Notes: generated by a model from the letters alone, not told the origin. A stretch of DNA of 39,283 nt from Dongia_B sp035539075 (GCA_035539075.1 DATLJB010000097.1:1-39283); one strand, 5' to 3'. Shown: positions 6,611 through 14,748, counted from the first letter of the stretch. Translations and numbers: made by a program.

Positions 6611-9010
6611 GTGAACGGTGCCCAGGGCCAGATCGGCGCCAAGGCTGTACACGGCCGGCTCCTGCACCGCATCGCCATAGCTTTGCTGGAAGGCGCGGGG
6701 CGCCCGCTCCTTCTGCTGCAAGAAAAGCTGTGGTAGCACGTCATAAGCGTAGCGCGCCAATTCCTGCGACGTTACCACGCCATCCTTCGGATATTTGTCG
6801 GCATCGCCCTTCAGCCCTTGCAGCAGCACATAGGTGAGAAAACCGTAACCGAGCGAGGCGCTTTCCGGTGCCAGCTGATCGCGCCGCGTCGCCGTCAGGA
6901 CCTGCACGCCGGCGCTGCGCAGGCCGTTATCCAGGAAGCGGGTCATGAAACTGGTGACGGCGTTGAACTTGTCGACCGTGCCGCCGGAATAGCAGGCATC
7001 GACAACGACGAAAACGCGCTGGGCGCCGGCCGCTTCCAAAGCGGCACGGATCTCCGAGGCCTTCACCCAGGTCTTCGGATCGTCCAGCGTGCCGTCGGTC
7101 GGAATGAAATACCAGTCGTTCTCGTTGCCGAAGCCATGGCCGGAGAAAAACAGCAACACGGCGTCTTCGGGCTTGCTGCTTTTCAGCGATTGCAGCGCCT
7201 TCAGAATATTGGCGCGCGTCGCCTGGCCATCGGTCAATTGCACATTGTTAATGCTGCGGAAAACCGGTTTCGCCTGGTTTCCGATGATGGTCGAAACGGC
7301 GACGGCGTCGCTGGCGGCGACTTTCAACTGATCTGCCGCCGGCAGCTGGCCGTATTTCGAAACCCCGACAGAAACGATATTGAGCACGCCACCTCCGGGC
7401 TGGCCGCTGAACGTATCGCGCAGCTCCGCCTTCTCGCCCTCGTTATCGAGCGCGCCGGTCGCTACTGCCTGGAAAGTATTGTTGCCGGCCGTCGGCCAGA
7501 CGTTATAGCCGACAACTCTGATATGCTTGTCATTGGCCGTCGCATCCTTTTGCTCGAGGATTGCGCCGACATTGACGATCTTGCCGTTATGATACAGGCG
7601 CACATCCTTGATGCCGCCGCCCTGATCCTCGGCGACGACGATCAACTGGTAAGGCTTGCCGGCGACCTTCTCGCCGGGGACCGCTTCGATTTCCACTTTC
7701 GGCGGAATCGGCAGGCCCTGCTCCAGGCTCTTCGGCACGGCGCGCGGCTCGCGGGCGGATTTCTTCAGGGCGGCCGCGAGCAGGCCCGGATCGGCGAAAG
7801 CCTGCTGCAGCGTCGCGACCGGAAAATTGAGCTTGTTGACCGACCAGTTGACCGCCTGCAAGCCATCCGCCGTGCCGTCAAAGCGCCCCTGCTTGTCGAC
7901 CAGAGCCCAGCCTGTAGCGGTAATATAGATCTGCAGCATCAGCTTGTGCGCCACAGTATCCCAGACCAGCAGCTTGCCATCCGTCGTGGCGCCAATCAGG
8001 CGCTGCGTCATATCGTCGAACTGGACGCCGATGAGCTTGTCGGTTTCAGCGTCGAATTTCGCTTCGCTTTGGCCCGAACCGAGGTCGACGATCGAAATCT
8101 GGGAGCCTGTGGCAATGGCAGCCTTTTTCAAGGATGGACCGACCGCGAGCAACGAGCCCGCAACCGGCAGCTTTGTCAATTGCTGCGGCTTGCCGCCGGT
8201 CGGCAGCAGGCTGGCTGCGCCGGAATTGCCGACAGCCGCGACGGCACGTCCATCCGCTGCTGCTTTAACGAGGAGGATAGGCTCGCCGAGTGTCCCGAGA
8301 GGCGTTGCCTTGCCGGTTTTGATATCCAGCGCCGTTAATGTGCCGTCCTGCAGGCCGAGAACAGCACGCCCGTTCTTGTCGTCAATCGACAACGCCGTCA
8401 CTGCCGCCTTGCCGATATTTGCCGACCAGATCCGGCTGCCACTTGGCACGCTCAGAAGCTCGGCGGAACCGTTGCCGTGACCTACCAGTAACGACAATCC
8501 GTCCAGGGTCGTGGCCATGGCGCTAACGACCCCGCCCTGGGCGACGAAGCTGGCCATGGCTTTTCCGGTTTGCGAATCCCTGAGGTCGATCTTGCCGGCG
8601 CCCGTCGCCACAGCGAGCAAGCCGCCATCGGCGGAAGGGGCGAAAAGAGCATCGGCCGGCAGGCCAGTGATCGGGCGACCCTGATTGCCGCGCTGCAGAT
8701 TCCAGACGCGGATCGAGCCGTCATCAGCACGCAAAGCCAGATGGTTGCCGCCGATATCGGTCGCCGATTGCTTGAACCGCAGCAGAGGCGCGGTTACCTG
8801 CAGGTGTGCCTGGCTGTAAATGACGCTTTCGGTGATGCTGGTACTGACCGAATCACTGACAGTGCCGCTGATATTGTTGTTGACGGCATTGTTGATCTGG
8901 TCGCCGACGCTTTGCGCTTGCACGCTCGCCGTCGGCAGGCTGGCGCTGAGGAAGATCGCACCGATACCCGTTGCACCCATGAGCGACCGTAAGCCTGATA
9001 ACCGGGTCAT
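6608..9010 (-). CDS. Secreted WD40-like propeller plus C14 caspase-like protein
   Basis: An 800-residue exported protein. A signal peptide covers about 1-33 (cleavage near SVQAQ). Residues 35-63 carry a strict tetrad repeat of Val/Ile. A WD40/PQQ-like beta-propeller follows at about 75-360, with repeats such as HLALRADDGSIRVWNL and GKLLVWD. An extended linker with an Ig-like part spans about 430-535. The caspase (peptidase C14) domain is about 543-780, with catalytic His625 in FFSGHGFG and Cys673 in VVDACYSGG. Both catalytic residues are present, so proteolytic activity, probably Arg/Lys-directed as in bacterial metacaspases, is plausible. The ATG follows GAGGTGAGG. It lies 129 bases after the outer-membrane barrel gene on the same strand. 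Its partner and substrate are unknown. Confidence 0.88.
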   Translation of the reverse strand: MTRLSGLRSLMGATGIGAIFLSASLPTASVQAQSVGDQINNAVNNNISGTVSDSVSTSITESVIYSQAHLQVTAPLLRFKQSATDIGGNHLALRADDGSIRVWNLQRGNQGRPITGLPADALFAPSADGGLLAVATGAGKIDLRDSQTGKAMASFVAQGGVVSAMATTLDGLSLLVGHGNGSAELLSVPSGSRIWSANIGKAAVTALSIDDKNGRAVLGLQDGTLTALDIKTGKATPLGTLGEPILLVKAAADGRAVAAVGNSGAASLLPTGGKPQQLTKLPVAGSLLAVGPSLKKAAIATGSQISIVDLGSGQSEAKFDAETDKLIGVQFDDMTQRLIGATTDGKLLVWDTVAHKLMLQIYITATGWALVDKQGRFDGTADGLQAVNWSVNKLNFPVATLQQAFADPGLLAAALKKSAREPRAVPKSLEQGLPIPPKVEIEAVPGEKVAGKPYQLIVVAEDQGGGIKDVRLYHNGKIVNVGAILEQKDATANDKHIRVVGYNVWPTAGNNTFQAVATGALDNEGEKAELRDTFSGQPGGGVLNIVSVGVSKYGQLPAADQLKVAASDAVAVSTIIGNQAKPVFRSINNVQLTDGQATRANILKALQSLKSSKPEDAVLLFFSGHGFGNENDWYFIPTDGTLDDPKTWVKASEIRAALEAAGAQRVFVVVDACYSGGTVDKFNAVTSFMTRFLDNGLRSAGVQVLTATRRDQLAPESASLGYGFLTYVLLQGLKGDADKYPKDGVVTSQELARYAYDVLPQLFLQQKERAPRAFQQSYGDAVQEPAVYSLGADLALGTVH

Positions 9011-9139
9011 AGCAACCTCACCTCGTTAATCGAACAGCGTCGAGGAACATTGCCGAGCTACCGCAGCATCGGGATGCCGCTTATCGGTCCACCCGTTTGC
9101 ACGGAGGCGCCGGTTGCCCGACGCCCCCGGAAGCAAAGG

Positions 9140-10099
9140 TCAGAAGCGCAGGCGGAACTCGGCTGCACCGCCCAGCTGCGTGGTCTCGCGATTGGCGACT
9201 TCCGCCTTGATCGAGGCGCCGGCGGAGATATCGTCAGTGATCGCCGCGCGGAAACCTGCCGTCAGGAAGACGTAATTGGGATCCGGCGACTTCGAACCCT
9301 GGATCTTCTCCGGCCAGACATGTTCATACTGCGCCTGAAAATACGGCACGATCCGGTCGAAACGATAGGCGATCTCGGCATTCACGACGGCGGAATTGGC
9401 GACGAAGTCGTCATTGCCGTCGGAGATGTCGAACAGATGGGCATCATTGAAGCGCCAGCCTGCTTTGCCTTTCAACAACCAGTTGCCGAAATTCCAGACG
9501 GTGTTGCCTGCGAGTTCCGTACCGAAGGTCTCGCTGTTATTGCTGGTCGTTCCCGTCAGGTCGTCTTTGCTCTCGGCGTCCGAATAAGTATAGCTGAACA
9601 GGCCGCTGACAAAGAAATGCGGATCGATCACATAGGCCGCATAAGGCGAGATCGTATAGGAATTGTTTTCCGCCTCGGTCGTCGTGCCGCCGCCAATGGG
9701 CTTGCTGTCGCTATCGGCGTGGGTATAGGAGCCGGACAGACCGACGAAGAAAGAATCGCCGAAGCGATGGTCGGCGCCGAAAGTGGTGTTCACCACATCG
9801 GCCTGAAAGCGCATGCCGCCATGCTCGATGAGACCCTGGTGATCGCTCTCCAGGTCATTATAGCTGGCGGTAATCCAGGCGCTGTTGGCCAGCGTGTCCG
9901 TCGTCGGCAAGCCGCCCGAGAGGCGATCGCCAATGCGGTTCGAGACCGCGTCACTGACGCGGCGGCTGACTTCTTCACGGATTTTCTTTTCAACTTCATC
10001 ATCGGCCCGCACGGCGGTAGCCGAAAAAATAGACAATACGGACCCGGCGAGAGCCGCCATATAGGCAGCACCGCGAGCCTGCGACATAAGCTTTCGCAT
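9140..10099 (-). CDS. Autotransporter-type outer-membrane beta-barrel protein
   Basis: A 319-residue outer-membrane protein. A signal peptide ends near residue 32 (SATAVRA). It is followed by a charged tetrad-repeat segment (36-64) and then by alternating beta strands typical of a 12-stranded autotransporter barrel (for example SFFVGLSGSYTHAD and YTISPYAAYVID). The chain ends in RLRF with a terminal aromatic, the usual recognition signal for BAM insertion. There is no passenger domain, so it is a barrel-only protein. GAGGGG precedes the ATG at 10099. The gene is the first of a two-gene unit with the caspase-like protein and is divergent from the secreted FecR-like/cyclase pair. The tetrad segment it shares with the caspase-like protein suggests physical association in the periplasm. 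Confidence 0.85.
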   Translation of the reverse strand: MRKLMSQARGAAYMAALAGSVLSIFSATAVRADDEVEKKIREEVSRRVSDAVSNRIGDRLSGGLPTTDTLANSAWITASYNDLESDHQGLIEHGGMRFQADVVNTTFGADHRFGDSFFVGLSGSYTHADSDSKPIGGGTTTEAENNSYTISPYAAYVIDPHFFVSGLFSYTYSDAESKDDLTGTTSNNSETFGTELAGNTVWNFGNWLLKGKAGWRFNDAHLFDISDGNDDFVANSAVVNAEIAYRFDRIVPYFQAQYEHVWPEKIQGSKSPDPNYVFLTAGFRAAITDDISAGASIKAEVANRETTQLGGAAEFRLRF

Positions 10100-10134
10100 G
10101 ATCCCCTCAAACTATTCTAAATGGATAGTGCCCC

Positions 10135-10159
10135 GCATGATGTGGTCCCCACATCATGC
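10135..10159. promoter_or_regulatory. Perfect 11-bp inverted repeat upstream of the barrel gene
   Basis: Arms GCATGATGTGG and CCACATCATGC with a TCC loop, no mismatches, 36 bases upstream of the barrel gene start. In the barrel mRNA it would form a very stable 5-prime hairpin; in DNA it could be a repressor operator. There is no adjacent T-run, so a terminator is unlikely. Confidence 0.6.
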
Positions 10160-10324
10160 CCGGCCGCAATCTAGCAGGAAAAATTGTCGTGTCCAGTTAC
10201 CCGGCCCGGCATTCCCACCATTTTCGGGGACTGGCACCATCCCCGCCCCCGCCTGCATCTGCCAACGCTCACTTAGTTGCTCATACTGATTGCAGGTGGT
10301 TTAACCGATTCGGCGTACAGAGGC

Positions 10325-10340
10325 AGTGACTAGGGTCACA
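10325..10340. promoter_or_regulatory. CRP-like binding site
   Basis: AGTGACTAGGGTCACA is a perfect dyad apart from its outermost base context and differs from the CRP consensus TGTGA-N6-TCACA at one half-site base. Its centre is about 81 bases upstream of the predicted start of the FecR-like/cyclase transcript, a position used by class I CRP sites. The presence of an adenylate cyclase in the downstream unit makes cAMP feedback a reasonable idea. Confidence 0.5.
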
Positions 10341-10378
10341 AGAACGGCCATTGCGGGACCGAGGACGACGACACAAGT

Positions 10379-10407
10379 TTGAGGCTGCGCGGTATATGAT
10401 GTTATCT
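10379..10407 (+). promoter_or_regulatory. Sigma70-like promoter for the FecR-like/cyclase unit
   Basis: TTGAGG (10379-10384) as -35, a 17-base spacer, and TTATCT (10402-10407) as -10. The predicted transcript starts near 10414 and gives a leader of about 65 bases before the ATG at 10480. Each hexamer matches consensus at four of six positions. Confidence 0.35.
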
Positions 10408-10479
10408 ATGCGAGCCGATACGAGCGCTGATCGCACTCATGGTTAATACGCGCGGAGTGAGATGCGGAGGGGGATAAAA

Positions 10480-11139
10480 ATGATCGACTATCTTAGAGGC
10501 TTTCGCCGTACTGCGGCGACAATCGCGGCCTCTGTACTGCTGGCAACGAGCGCCCAAGCGGCCTCCAGCGGCAGCGGCGCGCTGATCGAAGAGATTGATA
10601 GCGATGTCAAAGGCGTAAATTCCTTTGACACCTTGAAGGCCGGCCAATCGGTCGATCTGCGGCCGGGCCGGCATGCCGTGATCAGCTATCTCGATTCTTG
10701 CATCCGCGAAACGATCGAGGGCGGCTTGGTTAAAATCGGCCAGTCGCAATCCGAAGTGCAGGATGGCAAGGTCGAGCGCGAGACCCTGGATTGCGGCGTG
10801 AAGCAACTCGCTTTGACCAATACGACCCAGGACCAGTCGGCAACTACGGTTTTCCGCCCGCTTTTCGATAACCTCGTCAAGCAGGTGGTGCCTGATATCA
10901 GCCCGTTCGTGTTGGCCGATCATGCGCAAAGCATCGAGCTGAAGGAGATGGGCACGGAAGATGCGCCGAAGACCTTGTCGCTGAAGGACGGCAAGCTTGA
11001 TCTGCGCCAGGCCGGCATCAAGCTGCAGCCGGGCGGCATCTACAAGCTGACCGCAGCCGGGCGCGAAACCTATATCAAGATCGCACCCGAAGCCCAGGAC
11101 AGCAGCAGCCCGCTGCTGCTCCGTCTCGTCAAGCTGTGA
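10480..11139 (+). CDS. Secreted protein with FecR-like segment, upstream of CHASE2 cyclase
   Basis: A 219-residue exported protein. The ATG at 10480 is preferred over one 18 bases upstream because GGAGGGGG lies six bases before it. A Sec signal peptide ends at about ATSAQA. The segment LKAGQSVDLRPGRHAVISYL (about residues 48-67 of the chosen frame) has the Gly-rich, Arg-Pro-Gly, beta-strand pattern of FecR-type domains. A second similar stretch, LDLRQAGIKLQPGGIYKL, lies near the C terminus. Two cysteines (in LDSCIRE and LDCGVKQ) could form a disulfide. FecR-like proteins often act as periplasmic partners of signalling proteins, so it may tune the extracytoplasmic CHASE2 domain of the next gene; that is inference. 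The stop codon lies inside the hairpin before the cyclase. Confidence 0.75.
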   Translation: MIDYLRGFRRTAATIAASVLLATSAQAASSGSGALIEEIDSDVKGVNSFDTLKAGQSVDLRPGRHAVISYLDSCIRETIEGGLVKIGQSQSEVQDGKVERETLDCGVKQLALTNTTQDQSATTVFRPLFDNLVKQVVPDISPFVLADHAQSIELKEMGTEDAPKTLSLKDGKLDLRQAGIKLQPGGIYKLTAAGRETYIKIAPEAQDSSSPLLLRLVKL

Positions 11140-11160
11140 CGCTCGCCATCGAGCGTCACA
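11135..11160 (+). promoter_or_regulatory. Intercistronic hairpin before the cyclase start
   Basis: Perfect 11-bp arms TGTGACGCTCG and CGAGCGTCACA with a CCAT loop. The left arm contains the stop codon of the upstream gene and the right arm ends four bases before the cyclase ATG, occupying the place of the ribosome binding site. No other Shine-Dalgarno sequence precedes the cyclase. It probably limits cyclase translation unless ribosomes finishing the upstream gene open it. Confidence 0.65.
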
Positions 11161-11164
11161 CTTC

Positions 11165-13321
11165 ATGGGCCAGCGTTTCCGTACTTATAGTGTCATCCTG
11201 CTCATCGCCGTCGGGGCCAGCTTGGCGGCCGATCTCCTGTGGCGCCAGCGCAGCGACGGTTTGTCGGTCGACCTACTGTATCTGACCTCACGCCTGCTCG
11301 ACAGGCAGACGGCGGCGGATGGCGACCGGACGGCGATCATTGCCATCGATGAAGAAACCTACCGTCAGGAGCCCTTCAAGCGCACGCCGGCAGTCAGCTG
11401 GACACCGGAGGTCGCCACCGTCCTCGATGCCGTACTCGGTGGCGGCGCCAAGGTCATTGGCCTCGACATCATCAACAACCAGTCGCTTCATTATGTCGGC
11501 GACCTCTTCCCCGCTGATTCCGCTGCCGAACAGGTCTTCCACGATTATGACCGGGACCTGCTGCGGATATTGTCGAAAGGCGGCAGGGCAGGCCGCATCG
11601 TCATGAGCTATACGATGCAGGGCGGCACACCGATCGCCCCGAATGCGCAGCAGATCATGGCCGTCGGCGGAGGCGCCAACCTGCGGCCCACCAATATGGA
11701 GACCGAGCCGGACGGCATCATCCGTCGCGGCCTGTTGTCGATGCCGACCGCGGCCACGGGCGAAGCGGATCAGCCGATCGCTACCCTGCCTCTCGAGCTT
11801 TATGCGCGTGGCGGCGGTCATCGTCTGGCTTTCGCCGCCGATGGCCGCCCGACCATAGATGGCGAAGTGCCGGCCGGTATCGCAGATAATAGCCTGCTCA
11901 TTAATTTTCGACCGGTCAGCCAGGATCCGCCGATCTATTCGCTGGCCGATCTCTATGCCTGTGCCCAGCAAGGCAAGACGGATTTCTTCAAGCAGCAATT
12001 CGCCAACCGCACCGTTATTCTGGGTACGGTCCTGGATATAGAGGACCGCCGGCTGACCTCGAAGCGCTTTGCGACCAATGCCATGGGTCGCAACTATGCC
12101 GCCTGGTGCGCCCTGCAACCGACGCCCGGCCTCTTCAACGACCACGCCAGCGCCTTCATTCCCGGCAGCTATATCCTGGCAGCCATCGTCGACAATCTGC
12201 GGCAGCAGAACTGGCTGCGCCCCGCCCCCGAAAGCCTGCGCCTGCCCGCTCTGTTTCTACTGGCTCTGTTGGGCGGATTGATGGTGCTGCGCCTGCGCGT
12301 GGTTCCCGCGATCAGCGGCCTGCTCCTGTTAGCAAGCCTGTGGCCGGCCTACGTGATCGTCGCCTTCCAACAAGAACTGGTACTGCCGCTGGTCGCCGGC
12401 TGGATCGCGCTTGGCCTCGGCATTCTGTTCAATCTGGTTTATCGGACGGCGATCATCGATCGTTCGCGGCGCTTCTTGCGGCGGTCGTTCTCGCTTTATT
12501 TTCCCCGGGCCGAACTCGACCGCCTGATGTCGCAGGAGCAGATGCCGGCGCTTGGCGGCGAATTGCGTCCCGTCACCATCCTGTTTTCCGACATCGCCAG
12601 CTATTCAACCCTGTCCGAGGATCTGGCGCCGGCCGACCTGGTTGCCGATCTCAACCGCTATTTCGGCCGCATGACCGAGATCGTCCAGCATCATGGCGGC
12701 TTCGTCGACAAATTCATCGGTGACGGCATCCTGGCGGTCTTCGGCGCCCCCCTTGCAGATGCCGACCATGCGCTGGCAGGCGTCCGGGCGGCGCTGGAGA
12801 TGTGCGGCGCCTGCGAGGGCGACCCGCTGATGACGATCAGCGGCCAACGCTTTGGCATTCGCATCGGCATCCATAGCGGCGATGCGATCGTCGGCAATAT
12901 CGGCGCACCGGATCGCTTCAACTATACCGTGGTGGGCGACAGCGTGAACCTGGCCTCGCGCCTGGAAGGGGTCGGCAAGCGATACCATACCACCATCATC
13001 GTCAGCGAGCAGACCCGTCAATTGATCGGCGATCGCCTGGCTTTTCGCGAATTGGATATGGTGCGCGTCGTGGGGCGGGACCATCCGGTGCGGCTCTTTG
13101 TGCCGCTGACGGATTCCAACAGACAAGGCTATGACGAGCGACAGTGGATGCAGGCGCTATCGGCCTGGCGCAACGGCGATTTCGCCGGGGCCGCGGCGAT
13201 TTGCGAGAAGCTTCGCCAGCAAGGCGACGAGATCGCCGCCAGCTTTGCAGAGCGCGCGCAGCAGTGGCTGAAAATGCCCCCCGCCAACTGGACGGGCATC
13301 GTCAATCTTTCAGAAAAATAA
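11165..13321 (+). CDS. CHASE2-domain class III adenylate/guanylate cyclase
   Basis: A 718-residue membrane protein. An N-terminal signal anchor (about 8-25) precedes an extracytoplasmic CHASE2 sensor (about 30-340). Three transmembrane helices (about 358-425) follow, then a class III cyclase domain (465-650). Metal-binding aspartates are Asp476 in LFSDIASYS and Asp520 in FIGDGILAVFG. The substrate and transition-state region VVGDSVNLASRLEG (589-602) keeps Asp, Asn and Arg as in bacterial adenylate cyclases, so it should make cAMP from ATP on the cytosolic face. A short helical tail (about 665-718) resembles a TPR fragment. It is the second gene of a unit with the secreted FecR-like protein and has no free ribosome binding site. 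The sensed signal is unknown. Confidence 0.93.
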   Translation: MGQRFRTYSVILLIAVGASLAADLLWRQRSDGLSVDLLYLTSRLLDRQTAADGDRTAIIAIDEETYRQEPFKRTPAVSWTPEVATVLDAVLGGGAKVIGLDIINNQSLHYVGDLFPADSAAEQVFHDYDRDLLRILSKGGRAGRIVMSYTMQGGTPIAPNAQQIMAVGGGANLRPTNMETEPDGIIRRGLLSMPTAATGEADQPIATLPLELYARGGGHRLAFAADGRPTIDGEVPAGIADNSLLINFRPVSQDPPIYSLADLYACAQQGKTDFFKQQFANRTVILGTVLDIEDRRLTSKRFATNAMGRNYAAWCALQPTPGLFNDHASAFIPGSYILAAIVDNLRQQNWLRPAPESLRLPALFLLALLGGLMVLRLRVVPAISGLLLLASLWPAYVIVAFQQELVLPLVAGWIALGLGILFNLVYRTAIIDRSRRFLRRSFSLYFPRAELDRLMSQEQMPALGGELRPVTILFSDIASYSTLSEDLAPADLVADLNRYFGRMTEIVQHHGGFVDKFIGDGILAVFGAPLADADHALAGVRAALEMCGACEGDPLMTISGQRFGIRIGIHSGDAIVGNIGAPDRFNYTVVGDSVNLASRLEGVGKRYHTTIIVSEQTRQLIGDRLAFRELDMVRVVGRDHPVRLFVPLTDSNRQGYDERQWMQALSAWRNGDFAGAAAICEKLRQQGDEIAASFAERAQQWLKMPPANWTGIVNLSEK

Positions 13322-13326
13322 CCGCT

Positions 13327-14013
13327 TCAGCGCCCCGCGAGCGCAGGGCTCAACGCATCGGAAGCACCGGTGATGAGAATCTGCACGCCGATGCAGAACA
13401 GCAGGAAGGCCGAGAGGCGGGTGACCGTCCGGCTGCCATTTGTCCCAAAAAGCAGAGAAAGCTTGTCGGCGAAGCGATAGGCGATCCAGATCGTCACGGC
13501 GACGCAGGCGGCTGCCAAAGTGACGCCCACAAAGAATGGCAACCAGTTGGTCGTGTTGGTCGGATGGCTGGAGCTCAGCGCGATGGCGACGGAAATCGTC
13601 CCCGGTCCCGTAGTGAACGGAAGCGTCAGCGGAAAGAAGGCAACATCCTCCGTGCTGCTGACGGGAGCAGCCTGCTCTTGCTTGCGCGCCTCGCGTTTTT
13701 CCGGAGCGGATAACAGGTTCCAGGCGAATAGCGAAAGGATGATCCCGCCGGCGATCCGCAAAGCGGCCAGAGAAATGCCGAAGAAGGCCAGCACATGAGA
13801 TCCCGTCCAAAGTGCCGTCAACAAGACCAAGAGGCTATAAAAGGCAACGCGGCCAGCCAGCCGGTGGCGATCACGATCTACGGCCTGTGCCGTCGCCTCG
13901 CGAAAAATGAACGCGCCGGCGAGCGGGTTGACGATTGAAAACAGGGCCGGGAAGGCAAGAAGGAAGGCGCTGAGTGTATCTTGCGGCATCAGGCGACTGT
14001 CCGTCGCCGCCAT
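13327..14013 (-). CDS. MarC family integral membrane protein
   Basis: A 228-residue inner-membrane protein of the MarC (UPF0056) family with six predicted helices. The family opening FLLAFPALFSIVNPLAGAFIF is evident near residues 17-37, and the conserved PLTLPFTTGPGTISVAIAL lies in the middle. A hydrophilic loop with acidic and basic residues (SAPEKREARKQEQAAP) separates helices 3 and 4. The function of the family is not established; the old link to multiple antibiotic resistance is not supported for MarC itself. Start codons at 14013 and 13989 are both possible; the second gives the usual family length of about 220. It ends 5 bases from the convergent cyclase gene. Confidence 0.88.
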   Translation of the reverse strand: MAATDSRLMPQDTLSAFLLAFPALFSIVNPLAGAFIFREATAQAVDRDRHRLAGRVAFYSLLVLLTALWTGSHVLAFFGISLAALRIAGGIILSLFAWNLLSAPEKREARKQEQAAPVSSTEDVAFFPLTLPFTTGPGTISVAIALSSSHPTNTTNWLPFFVGVTLAAACVAVTIWIAYRFADKLSLLFGTNGSRTVTRLSAFLLFCIGVQILITGASDALSPALAGR

Positions 14014-14487
14014 CCCTTTGTCAACCGGCCGACGCGCCGCAAAGGAGAGCAACCGGTTCAGAGCCTTGTCTGCCCGCCAGCAAAGCGAAACAACCGGCGG
14101 CGCGCATAAGAGGAATTATGATTCGCCGGACGTGACGAAACTTCGGCGCTGGTAGAATGAGCACGATCACCCGCCGTATATACGCGATTAAATCGCTCTG
14201 GCGGACCGAGGCGCGGGAAAAATCGGTGGCGAAATGATCGACGGCCCGATCGTCTGCTCCGCCAGTCAGCACCGGCACCGTGGGACGCGTGGCTTCGCCA
14301 TTACGGCCTACCGACATAGCGGCTAAAATATCCTATTTGCGACCTAGCCGTTGTATTTTGGCGATCCAACGGGACGCAACCAGGGGTTCTTGCAGGACGG
14401 GTAACCATAACTTATCATTGCGGCAGAATTAACGATGGTCACGCTCCAGCCGCGCATGGCGGGAGTCAGCTTTGGGGGAGTAATACA
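14014..14487. other. Intergenic region upstream of the 79-aa lipoprotein gene
   Basis: A 474-bp gap. The right part holds a promoter candidate (14390-14418) and a GGGGGAG ribosome binding site. The left part has short palindromes but no convincing gene. A 98-codon minus-strand frame (14021-14317) has unsupportive composition and was not called. Confidence 0.5.
14390..14418 (+). promoter_or_regulatory. Sigma70-like promoter of the lipoprotein gene
   Basis: TTGCAG (14390-14395), a 17-base spacer and TATCAT (14413-14418). The start would be near 14425, about 60 bases before the ATG. Confidence 0.4.
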
Positions 14488-14727
14488 ATGCGTAAGAATA
14501 TTCTGACCCTCGCCGTTCTTGGCGGCGCGTTTCTGTTGGCCGGCTGCGCAGAAGACCTGCGGGGCTCGCAGAATCTGATGGTCGATAACAACTGCTCGGG
14601 CAACGGTCACCAGAACGACAGCTACTGCACCGGAACGCTGCACCCGGTTGCCGGTCCGAACGGCACCGCCTATCGCGACAGCACCTGGCATCAGTTCGAC
14701 GATCAGGCTTGGCTCAATATCGAGTAA
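14488..14727 (+). CDS. Small lipoprotein of unknown function
   Basis: A 79-residue lipoprotein. A short signal peptide with lipobox LAGC (Cys19) precedes a hydrophilic mature part. The mature part has Cys residues in NNCSGNGH and SYCTGTLHPVAG that could form a disulfide, and ends DDQAWLNIE. The ATG has GGGGGAG eight bases upstream. The protein has no recognised family. It should be anchored to the inner or outer membrane by lipid. The reading frame is tight, ending 21 bases before the first copy of the structured repeat, which may serve as its transcript end. Confidence 0.75.
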   Translation: MRKNILTLAVLGGAFLLAGCAEDLRGSQNLMVDNNCSGNGHQNDSYCTGTLHPVAGPNGTAYRDSTWHQFDDQAWLNIE

Positions 14728-14748
14728 GCTGGATCGGGCTCCTACTAC

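Larger units (their letters stand above)
10100..10479. other. Divergent regulatory region between the barrel/caspase unit and the FecR-like/cyclase unit
   Basis: A 380-bp gap without a supported gene. It holds a perfect 25-bp hairpin (10135-10159), a CRP-like palindrome (10325-10340) and a sigma70-like promoter (10379-10407) for the plus-strand unit. The rest (about 10160-10320) is C-rich on this strand and shows nothing recognisable. Confidence 0.6.

Noticed and set aside
6818..8338. Long plus-strand open frame (506 codons) opposite the caspase-like gene
   Set aside because: It is antisense to a clear multi-domain protein; composition is Arg/Gln/Ala-rich with no family resemblance, as expected from high-GC shadow frames.
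9066..9077. GCATC/GATGC hairpin between the barrel and caspase genes as a terminator
   Set aside because: Five-base arms and a two-base loop without a T-run; too weak to separate the two genes.
9050..10120. Plus-strand open frame (356 codons) opposite the barrel gene
   Set aside because: Antisense to a protein with signal peptide, barrel strands and terminal aromatic residue; no independent support.
14021..14317. 98-codon minus-strand frame upstream of the MarC-like gene
   Set aside because: It starts at an ATG but shows no family resemblance or helpful context, and it would end just upstream of the MarC-like start.
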